A stretch of 64,000 nucleotides of DNA from an uncultured Pseudoflavonifractor sp. (GCA_947425785.1 CANEAY010000007.1:40860-104859), one strand, 5' to 3'. Numbered from the stretch's first letter, positions 7,324-16,973 are shown. Numbers and translations: made by a program. Notes: generated by a model from the letters alone, not told the origin.

Positions 7324-8124
7324 TCACCGGTAGTAGGCCCGGAGGATGGGCTCCAGCTCCCGCCACTTGAGCTCGTACCACTGGCGGTAGTCCTCCGCGG
7401 TGTAGTAGGGCTGGACGACCCGCTCCTTTCCCCGGTACATTTCTGTGTGGGGCTTGAACATATCGGCGTCCGGATCCAGGCCGCGAAAGCCGTCCAGCAG
7501 CTCCCGACCCTCCTCCAGATTGCGGATCAGGCAAGAGACGACGAGAAAGCCGCTGGGCTGGATATAGCTGTGGATGTCCGCTCCGTGGGCCAGCAGCTCG
7601 TCCAGCACTGCCTTGAGCATCTCCCGCAGCTGGCGGTTGTGGGCTTTGTCGCCCTCTGTGTTGTAGCTGCTATAGGACTTCAGGGCGAAATCGTCATACT
7701 GCTCCAGCGCGTGCTGCCAGGCACAGCGTCCATCCGGTACCGTCCTTTGGTTGGGATCCATCCCCATGTCCAGCAAGCGGCGCAGAAGGAGAAAATACCC
7801 CTTGGCACGCTCCTGGCGCGCCTCGGACACATAGTCCCCCGCCCGCAGGAAGCACTGGACAATGGCGTCGTACCAGATGGGCGCGCCGAAATTATTTCCG
7901 TAGGGGTTGATGGCATCCCGGAAGTTTACATCCGCCCCCCGATCCAGCAGAAGGTGGGCCACCTCCAGGTGGTCGCTCTTGATGGCCACCATCAGGGGGG
8001 ATTGGCCGTCGTCCTTCTTGGGGGGCGCCTTGGCCAGACAGGAGATGAGAGCCGGGTTCTTGTCCAGGATGGCGGCCACCTCGTCCACCTTGCCCTGACG
8101 GATAGCGGTAAATAGTTTTTTCAT
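7324..8124 (-). CDS. Ankyrin-repeat protein
   Basis: A 266-aa protein with several ankyrin repeats: LFTAIRQGKVDEVAAILDKN, then GQSPLMVAIKSDHLEVAHLLLDRGADVNFRD, LLLRRLLDMGMDPNQRT and LDELLAHGADIHSYI. There is no signal peptide, so it is probably a cytosolic protein-protein binding module. The start was placed at the ATG 8124, which has an AGAGGGGGAC ribosome binding site, in preference to an in-frame ATG 13 codons upstream. It is monocistronic, with its own promoter and a terminator shared with the tail operon. The ligand is unknown. Confidence 0.85.
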   Translation of the reverse strand: MKKLFTAIRQGKVDEVAAILDKNPALISCLAKAPPKKDDGQSPLMVAIKSDHLEVAHLLLDRGADVNFRDAINPYGNNFGAPIWYDAIVQCFLRAGDYVSEARQERAKGYFLLLRRLLDMGMDPNQRTVPDGRCAWQHALEQYDDFALKSYSSYNTEGDKAHNRQLREMLKAVLDELLAHGADIHSYIQPSGFLVVSCLIRNLEEGRELLDGFRGLDPDADMFKPHTEMYRGKERVVQPYYTAEDYRQWYELKWRELEPILRAYYR

Positions 8125-8181
8125 GTTGTCCCCCTCTTTGGCGTGGTTTGAGATACACAACAAATATCACTGCCGGTATCC

Positions 8182-8210
8182 ATTATAGAATGGAGGAAGG
8201 GGAAAGTCAA
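8182..8210 (-). promoter_or_regulatory. Sigma-A promoter of the ankyrin gene
   Basis: Read on the - strand: TTGACT (8210-8205), 17-bp spacer, TATAAT (8187-8182). It lies about 58 bp upstream of the ATG at 8124. Confidence 0.8.
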
Positions 8211-8246
8211 CGAGGGGAGGGCGGCGGGAATCCCCGGCCCCCTTTG

Positions 8247-8738
8247 TCAGGGGAGCCAGGGGGCCAGGGAGGCGTAAGCCTCATTCGCTGTCACCAGCCC
8301 CTGGGGAACCAGGCGGCCCTGCCGCCAGGGGAGCCGCCCGGTGACGCAGGCCCGGTAGAGGCTGTCATCCATCCAGGGGGAGACCTCCGCCCAGTCGTTG
8401 CAGGCCGCCGCCCCGTCCCCGCCCCACTCCTCCAGGCCCAGGCGGGCATCGTGGCGGCGCAGGAGAAGGGCCTGCTCCTGCCGGGTCAGGGGCCGGTCGG
8501 GGGCAAAGAGGCCGTCCCCCACCCCCTGGACGAGGCCCTCCGTATAGGCCCAGGCCACCGCCTGGGCGGTGCCGTCGCCGGAGATATCGGTAAAGGGGTG
8601 GGCGGTCTTGTCAAAGGGCACGCCGCCATTGGCCTGCCACAGCAGGAGGACGAATTGGCCCCGGGTGACGCCCTCTGCCCCCCGGGCAGGGAGGACACAG
8701 AGGGACAGGGTGAGCAGACAGGCAAGAAAATACCGCAT
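8247..8738 (-). CDS. Small secreted SLH-domain protein
   Basis: A 163-aa protein with a clear signal peptide (MRYFLACLLTLSLCVLPARG) and SLH-like repeats: VTRGQFVLLLWQANGG..FTDISGDGTAQAVAWAYTEGLVQGVGDGLFAPDRPLTRQEQALLLRR. SLH domains bind secondary cell-wall polymers and hold proteins at the surface. Here little else is present, so it may be a stand-alone wall-binding protein. Its ribosome binding site (AGGAGGG) lies inside the 3' arm of the hairpin at 8743-8775, which ends the upstream gene, so translation from read-through RNA may be masked. Confidence 0.8.
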   Translation of the reverse strand: MRYFLACLLTLSLCVLPARGAEGVTRGQFVLLLWQANGGVPFDKTAHPFTDISGDGTAQAVAWAYTEGLVQGVGDGLFAPDRPLTRQEQALLLRRHDARLGLEEWGGDGAAACNDWAEVSPWMDDSLYRACVTGRLPWRQGRLVPQGLVTANEAYASLAPWLP

Positions 8739-8742
8739 AAAA

Positions 8743-8775
8743 ATACCCTCCTGGTACTTTTTACCAGGAGGGTAT
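8743..8775 (-). terminator. Terminator hairpin that also contains the next gene's ribosome binding site
   Basis: Perfect 14-bp arms (8743-8756 and 8762-8775, loop of 5). On the - strand the hairpin is followed by TTTTT and immediately by the ATG at 8738. The 3' arm carries AGGAGGG, 7 nt before that ATG. Confidence 0.85.
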
Positions 8776-8802
8776 CATCTTTTTGGGGCGAAACCAAGGG
8801 AA

Positions 8803-9759
8803 TCACAGGGCCCGGTTGCGAAGCTCCTCGTGGGCGGTGAAGCGGCGCAGGTTGTCCAGAGCAATGGCTACGATGTTCCGCACGGTCTGGGGCAGGTGGT
8901 CGCCGCCGCCGATGTGGGGGGTGAGGAGCAAGTTGGAGCAGTCCCACAGGGGGTGGTCGGTGGGGAGGGGCTCCGGCTCGGTGACGTCCAAAGCCGCGCC
9001 CCAGAGCTTCCCGGCCTTCAGGGTGTCCGCCAGGGCCAGGCAGTCCACGGCGGAGCCCCGTCCGGCGTTGACCAGGATGGCGTCCGGCTTCATCAGGGAG
9101 AGCCGGGCGGCGTTCATCAGGTGGATGGTCTCCGGGGTCTCGGGGAGGGTCATGGCCACCACATCGGCCTGGGGGAGCCACTGCTCCAGGTCGGCCAGGG
9201 GGTGGAACTCATCCATGTGGGCCACCGGCCTGTCCGGGTGGCGGTTGAGACCCACGGTGCGGGCGCCCATGGCCTTCACCAGGGCGGCAAAGTGGCTGCC
9301 CAGGTCGCCGGTGCCCAGGAGGAGGACGGTGGCGCCGGTGAGGGTCTTTACCATCCCCTCGTCGTGCCACGTATGGGCGCGCTGGTGATCCCGGTAGGCG
9401 CTCAGGCGCTTCATCACCGACAGCAGGGAGGCGAACATGTGCTCCGACACCGCCTGGCCGTAAGCGCCGGAGGCGGAGGTGAGCATAGTCCCCTGGGGGA
9501 GGGCCCCCGGCGCCATGTAGTTGTTGACCCCGGCAGACCAGGTCTGGAGCCACTTCAGGCGGGTACAGCCGGTGAGCATATGGGGGGGCACACAGCCCAG
9601 GATCACCGTGGCCCGAGCAATTTTGTCCAGGGAGGCGGTGTCTATGGTGAAGGTCAGGTCGGGGGCGGGGCAGAAGATATGGTCGTCATGGGGGGCGGCG
9701 GAGAGGAAGTCGGCCCGCTCACTGTCGGTGAGGGGGAGAAGGTTGAGGATGGTCTCCAT
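8803..9759 (-). CDS. D-2-hydroxyacid dehydrogenase family protein
   Basis: A 318-aa NAD(P)-binding oxidoreductase of the D-isomer-specific 2-hydroxyacid dehydrogenase family. Visible signatures are the dinucleotide fold (VLLLGTGDLGSHFAALVKAMGARTVGLNR), MTLPETPETIHLMNAARL, the catalytic-loop ILVNAGRGSAVDCLALADTL and the PLWDCSNLLLTPHIGGG segment with the active-site His. It reduces a 2-keto acid or oxidises a D-2-hydroxy acid; the substrate cannot be read. The start was set at the ATG 9759, which has an AAAGGAG site, and not the upstream TTG 9780. It follows pyc by 24 bp and is probably co-transcribed with it. Confidence 0.88.
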   Translation of the reverse strand: METILNLLPLTDSERADFLSAAPHDDHIFCPAPDLTFTIDTASLDKIARATVILGCVPPHMLTGCTRLKWLQTWSAGVNNYMAPGALPQGTMLTSASGAYGQAVSEHMFASLLSVMKRLSAYRDHQRAHTWHDEGMVKTLTGATVLLLGTGDLGSHFAALVKAMGARTVGLNRHPDRPVAHMDEFHPLADLEQWLPQADVVAMTLPETPETIHLMNAARLSLMKPDAILVNAGRGSAVDCLALADTLKAGKLWGAALDVTEPEPLPTDHPLWDCSNLLLTPHIGGGDHLPQTVRNIVAIALDNLRRFTAHEELRNRAL

Positions 9760-9783
9760 AGAAAGGGCTCCTTTTTCCAAAAA

Positions 9784-12700
9784 TTATTTGATGGTGATGA
9801 GCAGCTCGCCGGCCTTCACCGGGGAGCCTTCGGTGACCAAGATCTGCTCAATGACGCCATCCATCCGGGCCACCACGCTGGTCTCCATCTTCATGGCCTC
9901 AATGACCGCCAGCACCTGGTTCTTGGTGACGGTATCCCCCACCTTCACCGCCAGCTTGGAGATCATGCCGGGGATGGAGGAGCCCACCTGGCTCTTGTCG
10001 GCGGGGTCGGCCATGGGGGTGGTGCTGGCCTGGCCTTCGGCGGCGGGGTCGGCCACGGCGATCTCCCGGCGCATTCCGTTGAGCTCGAACTGGACGTTAC
10101 GGGTACCGTCCTCGTTCAGGTCGCCCAGGCCCAGGTACTTGACCACCAGGGTCTTGCCGTCCTCGATGCTGATCTGGGTGGTCTCACCCAGGGCCATGCC
10201 GTCGAAGAAGACGTGGCTGCCCATGCGGGTGATGTAGCCGTACTCCTGACGGTGGAGGCAGAACTCCTCCACCACCTTGGGGTAGAGGCACCAGGACACC
10301 ACCGTGCGGTCGCTGGCCCCGGGGTAGAATTTCTCCACCTCTTTCCGGGCCTCGGCGAAGTCCACGGGGGGCAGCAGCTCGCCGGGGCGGCAGGTGATGG
10401 GCTTTTCCCCCTTGAGCACCACCCGCTGCAAGTCCTCGGGGAAGCCCCAGGCGGGCTGGCCCATCATGCCTTTGAAATAGCTTACCACAGAATCGGGAAA
10501 TGTCAACGACTCCCCCTGACTGACCACCGTCTCCGCCGTCAGGTCGTTCTGCACCATGAAGATGGCCAGATCCCCCACCATCTTGGAGGAGGGGGTCACC
10601 TTCACGATGTCCCCCAGCATCTCGTTCACATCCCGGTACATCTCCTTCACCGCGTCGAAGCGGTGGCCCAGGCCCAGGCTCTCCACCTGGGCCTTCAGGT
10701 TGGTGTACTGGCCGCCGGGCATCTCGTAACGGTAGATGTCGGCGGAGGGGTTGGTGACGCCGCCCTCAAAGCGGTTGTAGCGCTCCCGCACGTCCGCCCA
10801 GTAGTCGCTCAGCCGCTGGAGGGGGCCAAAGGGGAGGCCGGTGTCCCGCTCCTGGCCCCGGAGGGCGGCGGCCAGGGCGTTGAGGGAGGGCTGGCTGGTG
10901 GCGGAGGCCATGGACTCCACCGCGCAGTCCACCACGTCCACCCCTGCCTCGGCGGCCATGAGGCAGGCGGCCACCTGGTTGCCGGAGGTGTCGTGGGTGT
11001 GGAGGTGGATGGGAATGCCCACCTCCTCCTTCAGGGCCTTCACCAGGGTCTTGGCGGCGTAAGGCTTCAATAGGCCGCCCATGTCCTTGATGCAGAGCAT
11101 GTGGGCGCCCCGGCGTTCCAGCTCCTTGGCGAAGTTTACATAATATTTCAAATCGTACTTGTTCCGGCGTGGGTCGGACAGGTCGCCGGTGTAGCACACC
11201 GCCGCCTCGCAGAACTTGCCCTGGTTCAGTATCTCATCCATGGCCACCTCCATTCCTGGCAGCCAGTTGAGGGCGTCGAAGACCCGGAAAATGTCGATGC
11301 CGTTGACGGCAGCCTGGTGGATGAACTCCCGGACCACGTTGTCGGGGTAGTTTACATAACCCACGGCATTGGCCCCCCGGAGGAGCATTTGGAAGGGGAT
11401 GTTGGGGATGGCCTTGCGCAGGATGTCCAGCCGCTCCCAGGGGGACTCGTGGAGGAAGCGGTAGGCCACGTCGAAGGTGGCCCCGCCCCACATCTCCAGG
11501 GAGAAGCAGTCCTTCAGAATTTCCGCCATCCCAGGGGCGGCCAGGGCCATGTCCCGGGTGCGCATCCGGGTGGAGAGGAGGGACTGGTGGGCGTCCCGGA
11601 GGGTGGTGTCGGTGATGAGGAGCTTCTTCTGCTCCAGCACCCACTTGCTCAAGGCCTCCGGGCCTTTTTCGTCCAGCAGGGCCTTGAGGCCGTCCCCCTT
11701 TTCCATGAGCCGGGAGGGGGTGGGGAACCGGGGAATTTCCAGCTGCTTGCGCTGGGAGTCGGGGTTCTTCACCTGAAGCTCTGCGATGTAGCGCAGCACC
11801 TTGGTGGCCCGGTCACGGCTGTCCTCAAACTCGAAGAGCTCGGGGGCCTCGTCGATGAACTTGGTGTGGCACTCCCCGGCCCGGAAGCTGGGGTGGGCCA
11901 GGATGTTGGTGACGAAGGGGATGTTGGTCTTGACCCCCCGGACGTGCTCCTCGCTGATGGCCCTGCGGGCCTTGTTGCAGGCCCCCTCGAAGGTGTTGTC
12001 CCAGGCGGTGACCTTCACCAGCAGGGAGTCGTAGTAGGGGGAGATGACCGCCCCGGAGTAGGCGTTGCCGCCGTCCAGCCGCACGCCGAAGCCGCCGCCG
12101 GAGCGGTAGGAGGTGATCTTGCCGGTGTCGGGGGCAAAGTTGTTGGCGGGGTCTTCGGTGGTGACCCGGCACTGGATGGCGTAGCCGCTCTCCCGCAGGT
12201 CGCCCTGGCTGGCCATGCCGATGCGGGGGTCGGAGAGGGGACAGCCCTGGGCGATGAGAATTTGGGCCCGGACAAGATCCACGCCGGTGACCATCTCGGT
12301 GACGGTGTGCTCCACCTGGATGCGGGGGTTCATCTCGATGAAGTAATAGCCCCCGTCCTTGTCCACCAGAAACTCCACGGTGCCGGCGCTCACATAGCCC
12401 ACCTGCCGGGCGATCTTCACCGCGTCGGAGCGGAGCTTTTCCCGGACGGCCATGGGCACGCTCCAGGCCGGGGCGAACTCCACCACCTTCTGGTAGCGGC
12501 GCTGGAGGGAGCAGTCCCGCTCCCCCAGGTGCACCACATTGCCGTACTTGTCGGCCAAAATTTGCACCTCGATGTGTTTGGGCTCCACCAGGTATTTTTC
12601 AATGAAGATGTCGTCGTTGCCGAAAGCCTTCTTGGCCTCCCCCTTTACCAGGAGGAAGTTGGCGCGGACTTCCGCCTCGCTGTCGCACCGGCGCATCCCC

Positions 12701-13212
12701 CGGCCCCCGCCGCCGGCGGCGGCCTTGAGGATGACGGGGAAGCCGTAGGATAGGGCCTTTTCCACCGCCTCGTCGGCGTCCTTCAGGGGCTGGGTGGAGC
12801 CGGGGATGATGGGCACGCCGCAGGCAATGGCGGTGGCCTTGGCGGCCAGTTTGTCCCCCATCTGGGCCAGCACGGCGGAGGAGGGGCCCACGAAGGTCAC
12901 CCCCGCCTCCTCACAGGCCCGGGCGAAGTCGGCGTTCTCCGACAAAAAGCCGTAGCCGGGGTGGATGGCGTCCACCCCCCGGCGCTTGGCCAGGCTGATG
13001 ATGGAGGGGATGTCCAGGTAGGCGCCCAGGGGGCTCTTGTTCTGGCCGATGAGGTAGGCCTCGTCCGCCCGGGTGCGGAAGAGGGCATAGGTGTCCTCGT
13101 TGGAGTAAATGGCCACGGTACGCAAGCCCAGGTCGTAGCAAGCCCGGAATATGCGGATGGCGATCTCGCCACGGTTGGCCACCATGACCTTCTGAAATAT
13201 CTTCTCGCTCAA
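9784..13212 (-). CDS. pyc: Pyruvate carboxylase
   Basis: An approximately 1142-aa multidomain enzyme making oxaloacetate from pyruvate, bicarbonate and ATP. Domains in order: biotin carboxylase with KVMVANRGEIAIRIFRA at the start and the Gly-rich ATP loop KAAAGGGGRGMR; carboxyltransferase with DTTLRDAHQSLLSTRMRT and the metal site HLHTHDTSGN; a C-terminal biotin carrier domain with the biotinyl Lys in EAMKMETS at about residue 1108. The start is a TTG at 13212 with a GGAAAGGACG site; the longer reading frame upstream lies over the promoter. Full family length and no breaks. It supplies the anaplerotic C4 arm. Confidence 0.96.
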   Translation of the reverse strand: MSEKIFQKVMVANRGEIAIRIFRACYDLGLRTVAIYSNEDTYALFRTRADEAYLIGQNKSPLGAYLDIPSIISLAKRRGVDAIHPGYGFLSENADFARACEEAGVTFVGPSSAVLAQMGDKLAAKATAIACGVPIIPGSTQPLKDADEAVEKALSYGFPVILKAAAGGGGRGMRRCDSEAEVRANFLLVKGEAKKAFGNDDIFIEKYLVEPKHIEVQILADKYGNVVHLGERDCSLQRRYQKVVEFAPAWSVPMAVREKLRSDAVKIARQVGYVSAGTVEFLVDKDGGYYFIEMNPRIQVEHTVTEMVTGVDLVRAQILIAQGCPLSDPRIGMASQGDLRESGYAIQCRVTTEDPANNFAPDTGKITSYRSGGGFGVRLDGGNAYSGAVISPYYDSLLVKVTAWDNTFEGACNKARRAISEEHVRGVKTNIPFVTNILAHPSFRAGECHTKFIDEAPELFEFEDSRDRATKVLRYIAELQVKNPDSQRKQLEIPRFPTPSRLMEKGDGLKALLDEKGPEALSKWVLEQKKLLITDTTLRDAHQSLLSTRMRTRDMALAAPGMAEILKDCFSLEMWGGATFDVAYRFLHESPWERLDILRKAIPNIPFQMLLRGANAVGYVNYPDNVVREFIHQAAVNGIDIFRVFDALNWLPGMEVAMDEILNQGKFCEAAVCYTGDLSDPRRNKYDLKYYVNFAKELERRGAHMLCIKDMGGLLKPYAAKTLVKALKEEVGIPIHLHTHDTSGNQVAACLMAAEAGVDVVDCAVESMASATSQPSLNALAAALRGQERDTGLPFGPLQRLSDYWADVRERYNRFEGGVTNPSADIYRYEMPGGQYTNLKAQVESLGLGHRFDAVKEMYRDVNEMLGDIVKVTPSSKMVGDLAIFMVQNDLTAETVVSQGESLTFPDSVVSYFKGMMGQPAWGFPEDLQRVVLKGEKPITCRPGELLPPVDFAEARKEVEKFYPGASDRTVVSWCLYPKVVEEFCLHRQEYGYITRMGSHVFFDGMALGETTQISIEDGKTLVVKYLGLGDLNEDGTRNVQFELNGMRREIAVADPAAEGQASTTPMADPADKSQVGSSIPGMISKLAVKVGDTVTKNQVLAVIEAMKMETSVVARMDGVIEQILVTEGSPVKAGELLITIK

Positions 13213-13254
13213 TGGGTTTCCCGTCCTTTCCAAAAGTGTGGACTCATGGGTCTT

Positions 13255-13283
13255 ATTATACCGGCTCCGGGGGATTTTTGCAA
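13255..13283 (-). promoter_or_regulatory. Sigma-A promoter of pyc
   Basis: On the - strand: TTGCAA (13283-13278), 17-bp spacer, TATAAT (13260-13255), about 40 bp before the TTG start at 13212. Confidence 0.8.
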
Positions 13284-13317
13284 GAGCAAATCGTCGAAAT
13301 TGCAAAAATCCTGTGAG

Positions 13318-13346
13318 TTGCCCACGGGGTGATTTTGTGGTAGGAT
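13318..13346 (+). promoter_or_regulatory. Possible promoter of recG
   Basis: TTGCCC (13318-13323), 17-bp spacer, TAGGAT (13341-13346), 36 bp upstream of the GTG start. The -10 is only a 4/6 match. Confidence 0.45.
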
Positions 13347-13382
13347 ACTATCAGGAGACTATGCGGAAGGGAGGCGTCCGCC

Positions 13383-15431
13383 GTGGAGCTGAACACATCC
13401 TTACAGACCTTTCCCGGCATTGGCCCGGCCAAGGCCAAGGCCCTGGCCAAGCTGGGGCTGGAGACGGTGGGCGACCTTCTGACCTACTGGCCCCGTGCCT
13501 ACGAAGACCGCACCAGGATCTACCCCATCGCCATGGCTCCGGGGGAGGAGGCGGTGTGCGTGGCTGCCCTGGTGGCGGAGACCCCTAGCACGGCCTATAT
13601 CCGCAAGGGCCTCAGCATCACCAAGTGCAAAATTGTGGACGGCTCCGGGGCGGCCACGGCGGTCTTTTTCAATCAGGACTATGTCCGCCGGGCTTTGCAG
13701 GTGGGGGAGAGCTATATCTTCTACGGCCGTGTGGAGGGCGCCGGCAACCGCCGCCAGCTCACCAACCCGGTCTTCGAGCGGGAGGACAGGGCCCGGTTCA
13801 CCGGGCGCATCATGCCGGTCTACCCCCTCACCGCCGGGGTCAGCAACAACCTGCTGGCGGGGATGGCCCTCCGCTGCGTGGAGGACTGCGCCGGACAGCT
13901 CCCCGACGAGCTGCCGTCCCCGGTGCGGCAGGAGCACGGCCTGTGCACCATGGAATACGCCTGCCAAAACCTCCACTTTCCCACGGATCAGGAGGCCCTG
14001 GCCCTGGCCCGGCGGCGGGCGGTCTTTGAGGAGCTGTTCACCCTCTCCTGCGGCATGGCCTTCCTCCGCTCCCGCCGCACCGCCCTGGCGGGGCCGGTGT
14101 TTCCCCGCCGTTCGGTGGAGGAGTATCTGAAGCTGCTGCCCTTCGCTCCCACCGGGGCCCAGAGGCGGGCCATGGAGGAGCTCTCCGCCGACCTGACCTC
14201 GGGCCGGGCCATGAACCGGCTCATCCAGGGGGACGTGGGCTCCGGCAAGACGGCGGTGGCCGCCTTCGCCGCCTGGCTCGCCCACGCCGGGGGCTTCCAG
14301 AGCGCCATGATGGCCCCCACGGAGATATTGGCCCACCAGCACTACGAGACCTTGACCAAGCTCCTCGCCCCGGCGGGCATCCGGGTGGGGCTCCTCACCG
14401 GCAGCCTGAAAGCGGCGGAGAAGAAGGCCATCCACGCCGCCCTGGCGGCGGGGGACATCGACCTGGCGGTGGGCACCCACGCCCTCCTCTCCGAAGGGGT
14501 GGCCTACCGGAACCTGGGCCTGGTCATCACCGACGAGCAGCACCGCTTCGGCGTGGGCCAGCGCTCCGCCCTCTCCTCTAAGGCGGAGGGGCAGCCCCAC
14601 GTGCTGGTCATGTCCGCCACCCCCATCCCCCGTACCCTGGCCCTGCTCATCTACGGCGACCTGGACGTGACCATTATTGATGAGCTGCCCCCCGGCCGCA
14701 CCCCGGTGGAGACCTACCTGGTGGGGGAGGACAAGCGGCAGAGGATGTACAACTTCGTCCGCAAGCAGGTGGGGGAGGGCCATCAGGTCTATGTTATCTG
14801 CCCGGCCGTGGAGGAAGGGGAGAGCGACGGCATGAAGGCGGTGACCGCCTATGCCAGGGAGCTCTCCGAAAAGGTGTTCCCCGACCTGCGGGTGGCCTTT
14901 GTCCACGGCAAGCTGAAAAGCAGGGACAAGGAGGCGGTCATGTCCGCCTTCGGCCGGGGCGAGGTGGACGTGCTGGTGTCCACCACCGTGGTGGAGGTGG
15001 GGGTGGACGTGCCCAACGCCAACCTGATGGTCATTGAGAACGCCGACCGCTTCGGCCTCTCCCAGCTCCACCAGCTCCGGGGCCGGGTGGGCCGGGGCCA
15101 GTGGCAGTCCTACTGCGTGCTCATCACCGACAACCGTACCCCGGAGACCAGGGAGCGGCTGCGCTGCTTCTGCCAGACCACCGACGGCTTCAAGATCGCC
15201 GAGAAGGACTTGGAGCTGCGGGGCCCCGGCGACTTCTTCGGCCAGCGCCAGCACGGCCTGCCCGTTCTCCGGGCCGCCGACCTGGCGGGGGACACCCGGG
15301 TGCTCAAGGAGGCCCAGCAGGCCGCCAATGCCCTGCTGGCCCGGGATCCCGGCCTCTCCGCGCCGGAGGACCGCCCGGTGATGGAGAAGGTGCGCCGCCT
15401 CTTCCACGAGGAGGGGGACATCTTCAACTGA
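13383..15431 (+). CDS. recG: ATP-dependent DNA helicase RecG
   Basis: A 682-aa branched-DNA helicase that remodels stalled forks and Holliday junctions. The N-terminal wedge/OB domain begins LQTFPGIGPAKAKALAKLGLETVGDLLTYWPRAYEDR. Helicase motifs follow: I GDVGSGKT at about residue 282, II DEQH at about 383, MSATPIPRTLAL, STTVVEVGVDVPNA and QLRGRVGRG. The start is GTG 13383 with a GGGAGG site. Length is the family norm (about 680). It is divergent from pyc. Confidence 0.96.
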   Translation: MELNTSLQTFPGIGPAKAKALAKLGLETVGDLLTYWPRAYEDRTRIYPIAMAPGEEAVCVAALVAETPSTAYIRKGLSITKCKIVDGSGAATAVFFNQDYVRRALQVGESYIFYGRVEGAGNRRQLTNPVFEREDRARFTGRIMPVYPLTAGVSNNLLAGMALRCVEDCAGQLPDELPSPVRQEHGLCTMEYACQNLHFPTDQEALALARRRAVFEELFTLSCGMAFLRSRRTALAGPVFPRRSVEEYLKLLPFAPTGAQRRAMEELSADLTSGRAMNRLIQGDVGSGKTAVAAFAAWLAHAGGFQSAMMAPTEILAHQHYETLTKLLAPAGIRVGLLTGSLKAAEKKAIHAALAAGDIDLAVGTHALLSEGVAYRNLGLVITDEQHRFGVGQRSALSSKAEGQPHVLVMSATPIPRTLALLIYGDLDVTIIDELPPGRTPVETYLVGEDKRQRMYNFVRKQVGEGHQVYVICPAVEEGESDGMKAVTAYARELSEKVFPDLRVAFVHGKLKSRDKEAVMSAFGRGEVDVLVSTTVVEVGVDVPNANLMVIENADRFGLSQLHQLRGRVGRGQWQSYCVLITDNRTPETRERLRCFCQTTDGFKIAEKDLELRGPGDFFGQRQHGLPVLRAADLAGDTRVLKEAQQAANALLARDPGLSAPEDRPVMEKVRRLFHEEGDIFN

Positions 15432-15526
15432 TGGGGAGGTCTTTCCGCCCGGCGGCCCGGACTTTCGGCCCTGCCGGGAAGGGACGCGGGAAGAGACAAA
15501 ATCTCCAAAACAGTAAAAAACTTTAA

Positions 15527-15555
15527 TTTACTTTTTGCCTTTCTTCGTGTATAAT
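15527..15555 (+). promoter_or_regulatory. Sigma-A promoter of the sigma-54 activator gene
   Basis: TTTACT (15527-15532), 17-bp spacer, TATAAT (15550-15555), about 43 bp before the predicted start at 15605. Confidence 0.7.
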
Positions 15556-15604
15556 AAACAGACCTTTGCTCGTTCCGACAAATTGCGACAGGAGGCCCCG
15601 GGAA

Positions 15605-16963
15605 ATGGATATCTCTGCTGCTTTCGCCCAGTATGATAAGCAAAAAGATGTGGGGATCTGTGTCTATGATAAGGGCGGCCATTATATCTATCTGAACGAT
15701 ACCTTCCTGAAGATCTGAAAGGTGGAGCGGGAGGAGTATTTGGGGCTGACGCCCTATGACCTGTACAACAACAATTTGACCGACAAGTGCGTCATGGACG
15801 CGGTGCGGAAAAACCGGGCCACCACCACCGATGTGCAGACGGTCTTTTCCAAGGACGGCAAGACGGTGCTGCGCAAGCACCTGGTCACCCTGCGCCCCTT
15901 TTTTGACGAGGCGGGGGAGATCGAATACTATGTAGGCTACTACAAGGACTTGGAGTCCTTTACCGAGGAATATGACGACAAGACCGCCCCGCGGCACATC
16001 GACACAGACGAGCGGGGGTTCCGGGAGCTTATCGAGAAGGGGGCGGAGGAAGTCCCCTTCGTGGCGGTCAGCGAGAATATGAAGGCCCTTTGCCGGGCCG
16101 CCCGGCAGGTGGCCGACATCGGCTCCACCGTCCTGCTCACCGGCGAGACGGGGACGGGCAAGGAGGTCTTTGCCTCCTACCTCCACAATATCAGCAAGCG
16201 CCGCGACCACAACTTCGTGGTGGTGGACTGCACCGCCCTGCCGGAGAACCTGATGGAGAGCGAGCTGTTCGGCTACGAGAAGGGCACCTTCACCGGGGGC
16301 CTGTCCTCGGGCAAGAAGGGCCTTATCGAGAGCGCCGACAAAGGCACCCTCTTCCTGGACGAGATCAACTCCCTGCCCCTCACCCTCCAGGGAAAGCTGC
16401 TGCGGGTCATTGAGACCAAGTCCATCAAGAAGCTGGGATCGGTAAAGTCCCAGGAGGTGGATTTCCGGCTCATCGTGGCCACCAACGTGGATCTGGTGAA
16501 GTGTGTGGAGAACAAGGAGTTCCGCTCCGACCTCTACTACCGCTTGAACATCCTGCCCTTCCACCTGCCGCCCCTGCGGGAGCGGAAGGACGACATCCGC
16601 CCCCTGGTCAGCCGCTTTTTGAAGGAATTTCAGGAGCAGTACGGCATTGAACGGGAGCTGTCGGAGAACCTCTACCAGGAGATGCTGGAGTACGACTGGC
16701 CGGGCAATGTGCGGGAGCTGCGCAACTTTATCGAGCGCAGTGTGCTCATGGGCGCTACCTCCCTGGAGCTTCGGCGGGTCCCGGCCCAGGAGCCGGGACG
16801 GCGGACAGGCTCCCTGGTGGAGGCGGCCAACGAGGAGGAGGAAAAGGAGATGATCCTGGCCGCCCTGGCCGCCAACGGGAACCACCGAGAGCGGACGGCC
16901 CAGGCCCTGAACATCTCCCGGCGGACACTGCAGTATAAGCTGAAAAAGTACGGGATCACTTGA
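15605..16963 (+). pseudogene. Sigma-54 enhancer-binding activator (PAS-AAA+-Fis), interrupted by an in-frame TGA
   Basis: The frame from ATG 15605 encodes a PAS domain (AQYDKQKDVGICVYDKGGHYIYLNDTFLKI), then TGA at 15716-15718 (codon 38), then continues in the same frame KVEREEYLGLTPYDL to the stop at 16963. A Trp is usual at this PAS position, so TGG to TGA is the simplest reading. The rest is intact: Walker A GETGTGKE, the sigma-54 contact loop as GTFTGG (usually GAFTGA), Walker B GTLFLDEI, NVRELRNFIER and a C-terminal Fis HTH (TAQALNISRRTLQYKLKKYG). Restart at GTG 15722 could give a PAS-truncated activator. It is the only such activator near three sigma-54 promoters. Confidence 0.85.
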
Positions 16964-16973
16964 CCACAGAAAA

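Noticed and set aside
15716..15718. TGA read as selenocysteine in the sigma-54 activator
   Set aside because: The position usually holds Trp, not Cys, and I see no convincing SECIS-like stem directly downstream; a nonsense change or sequencing error is simpler.
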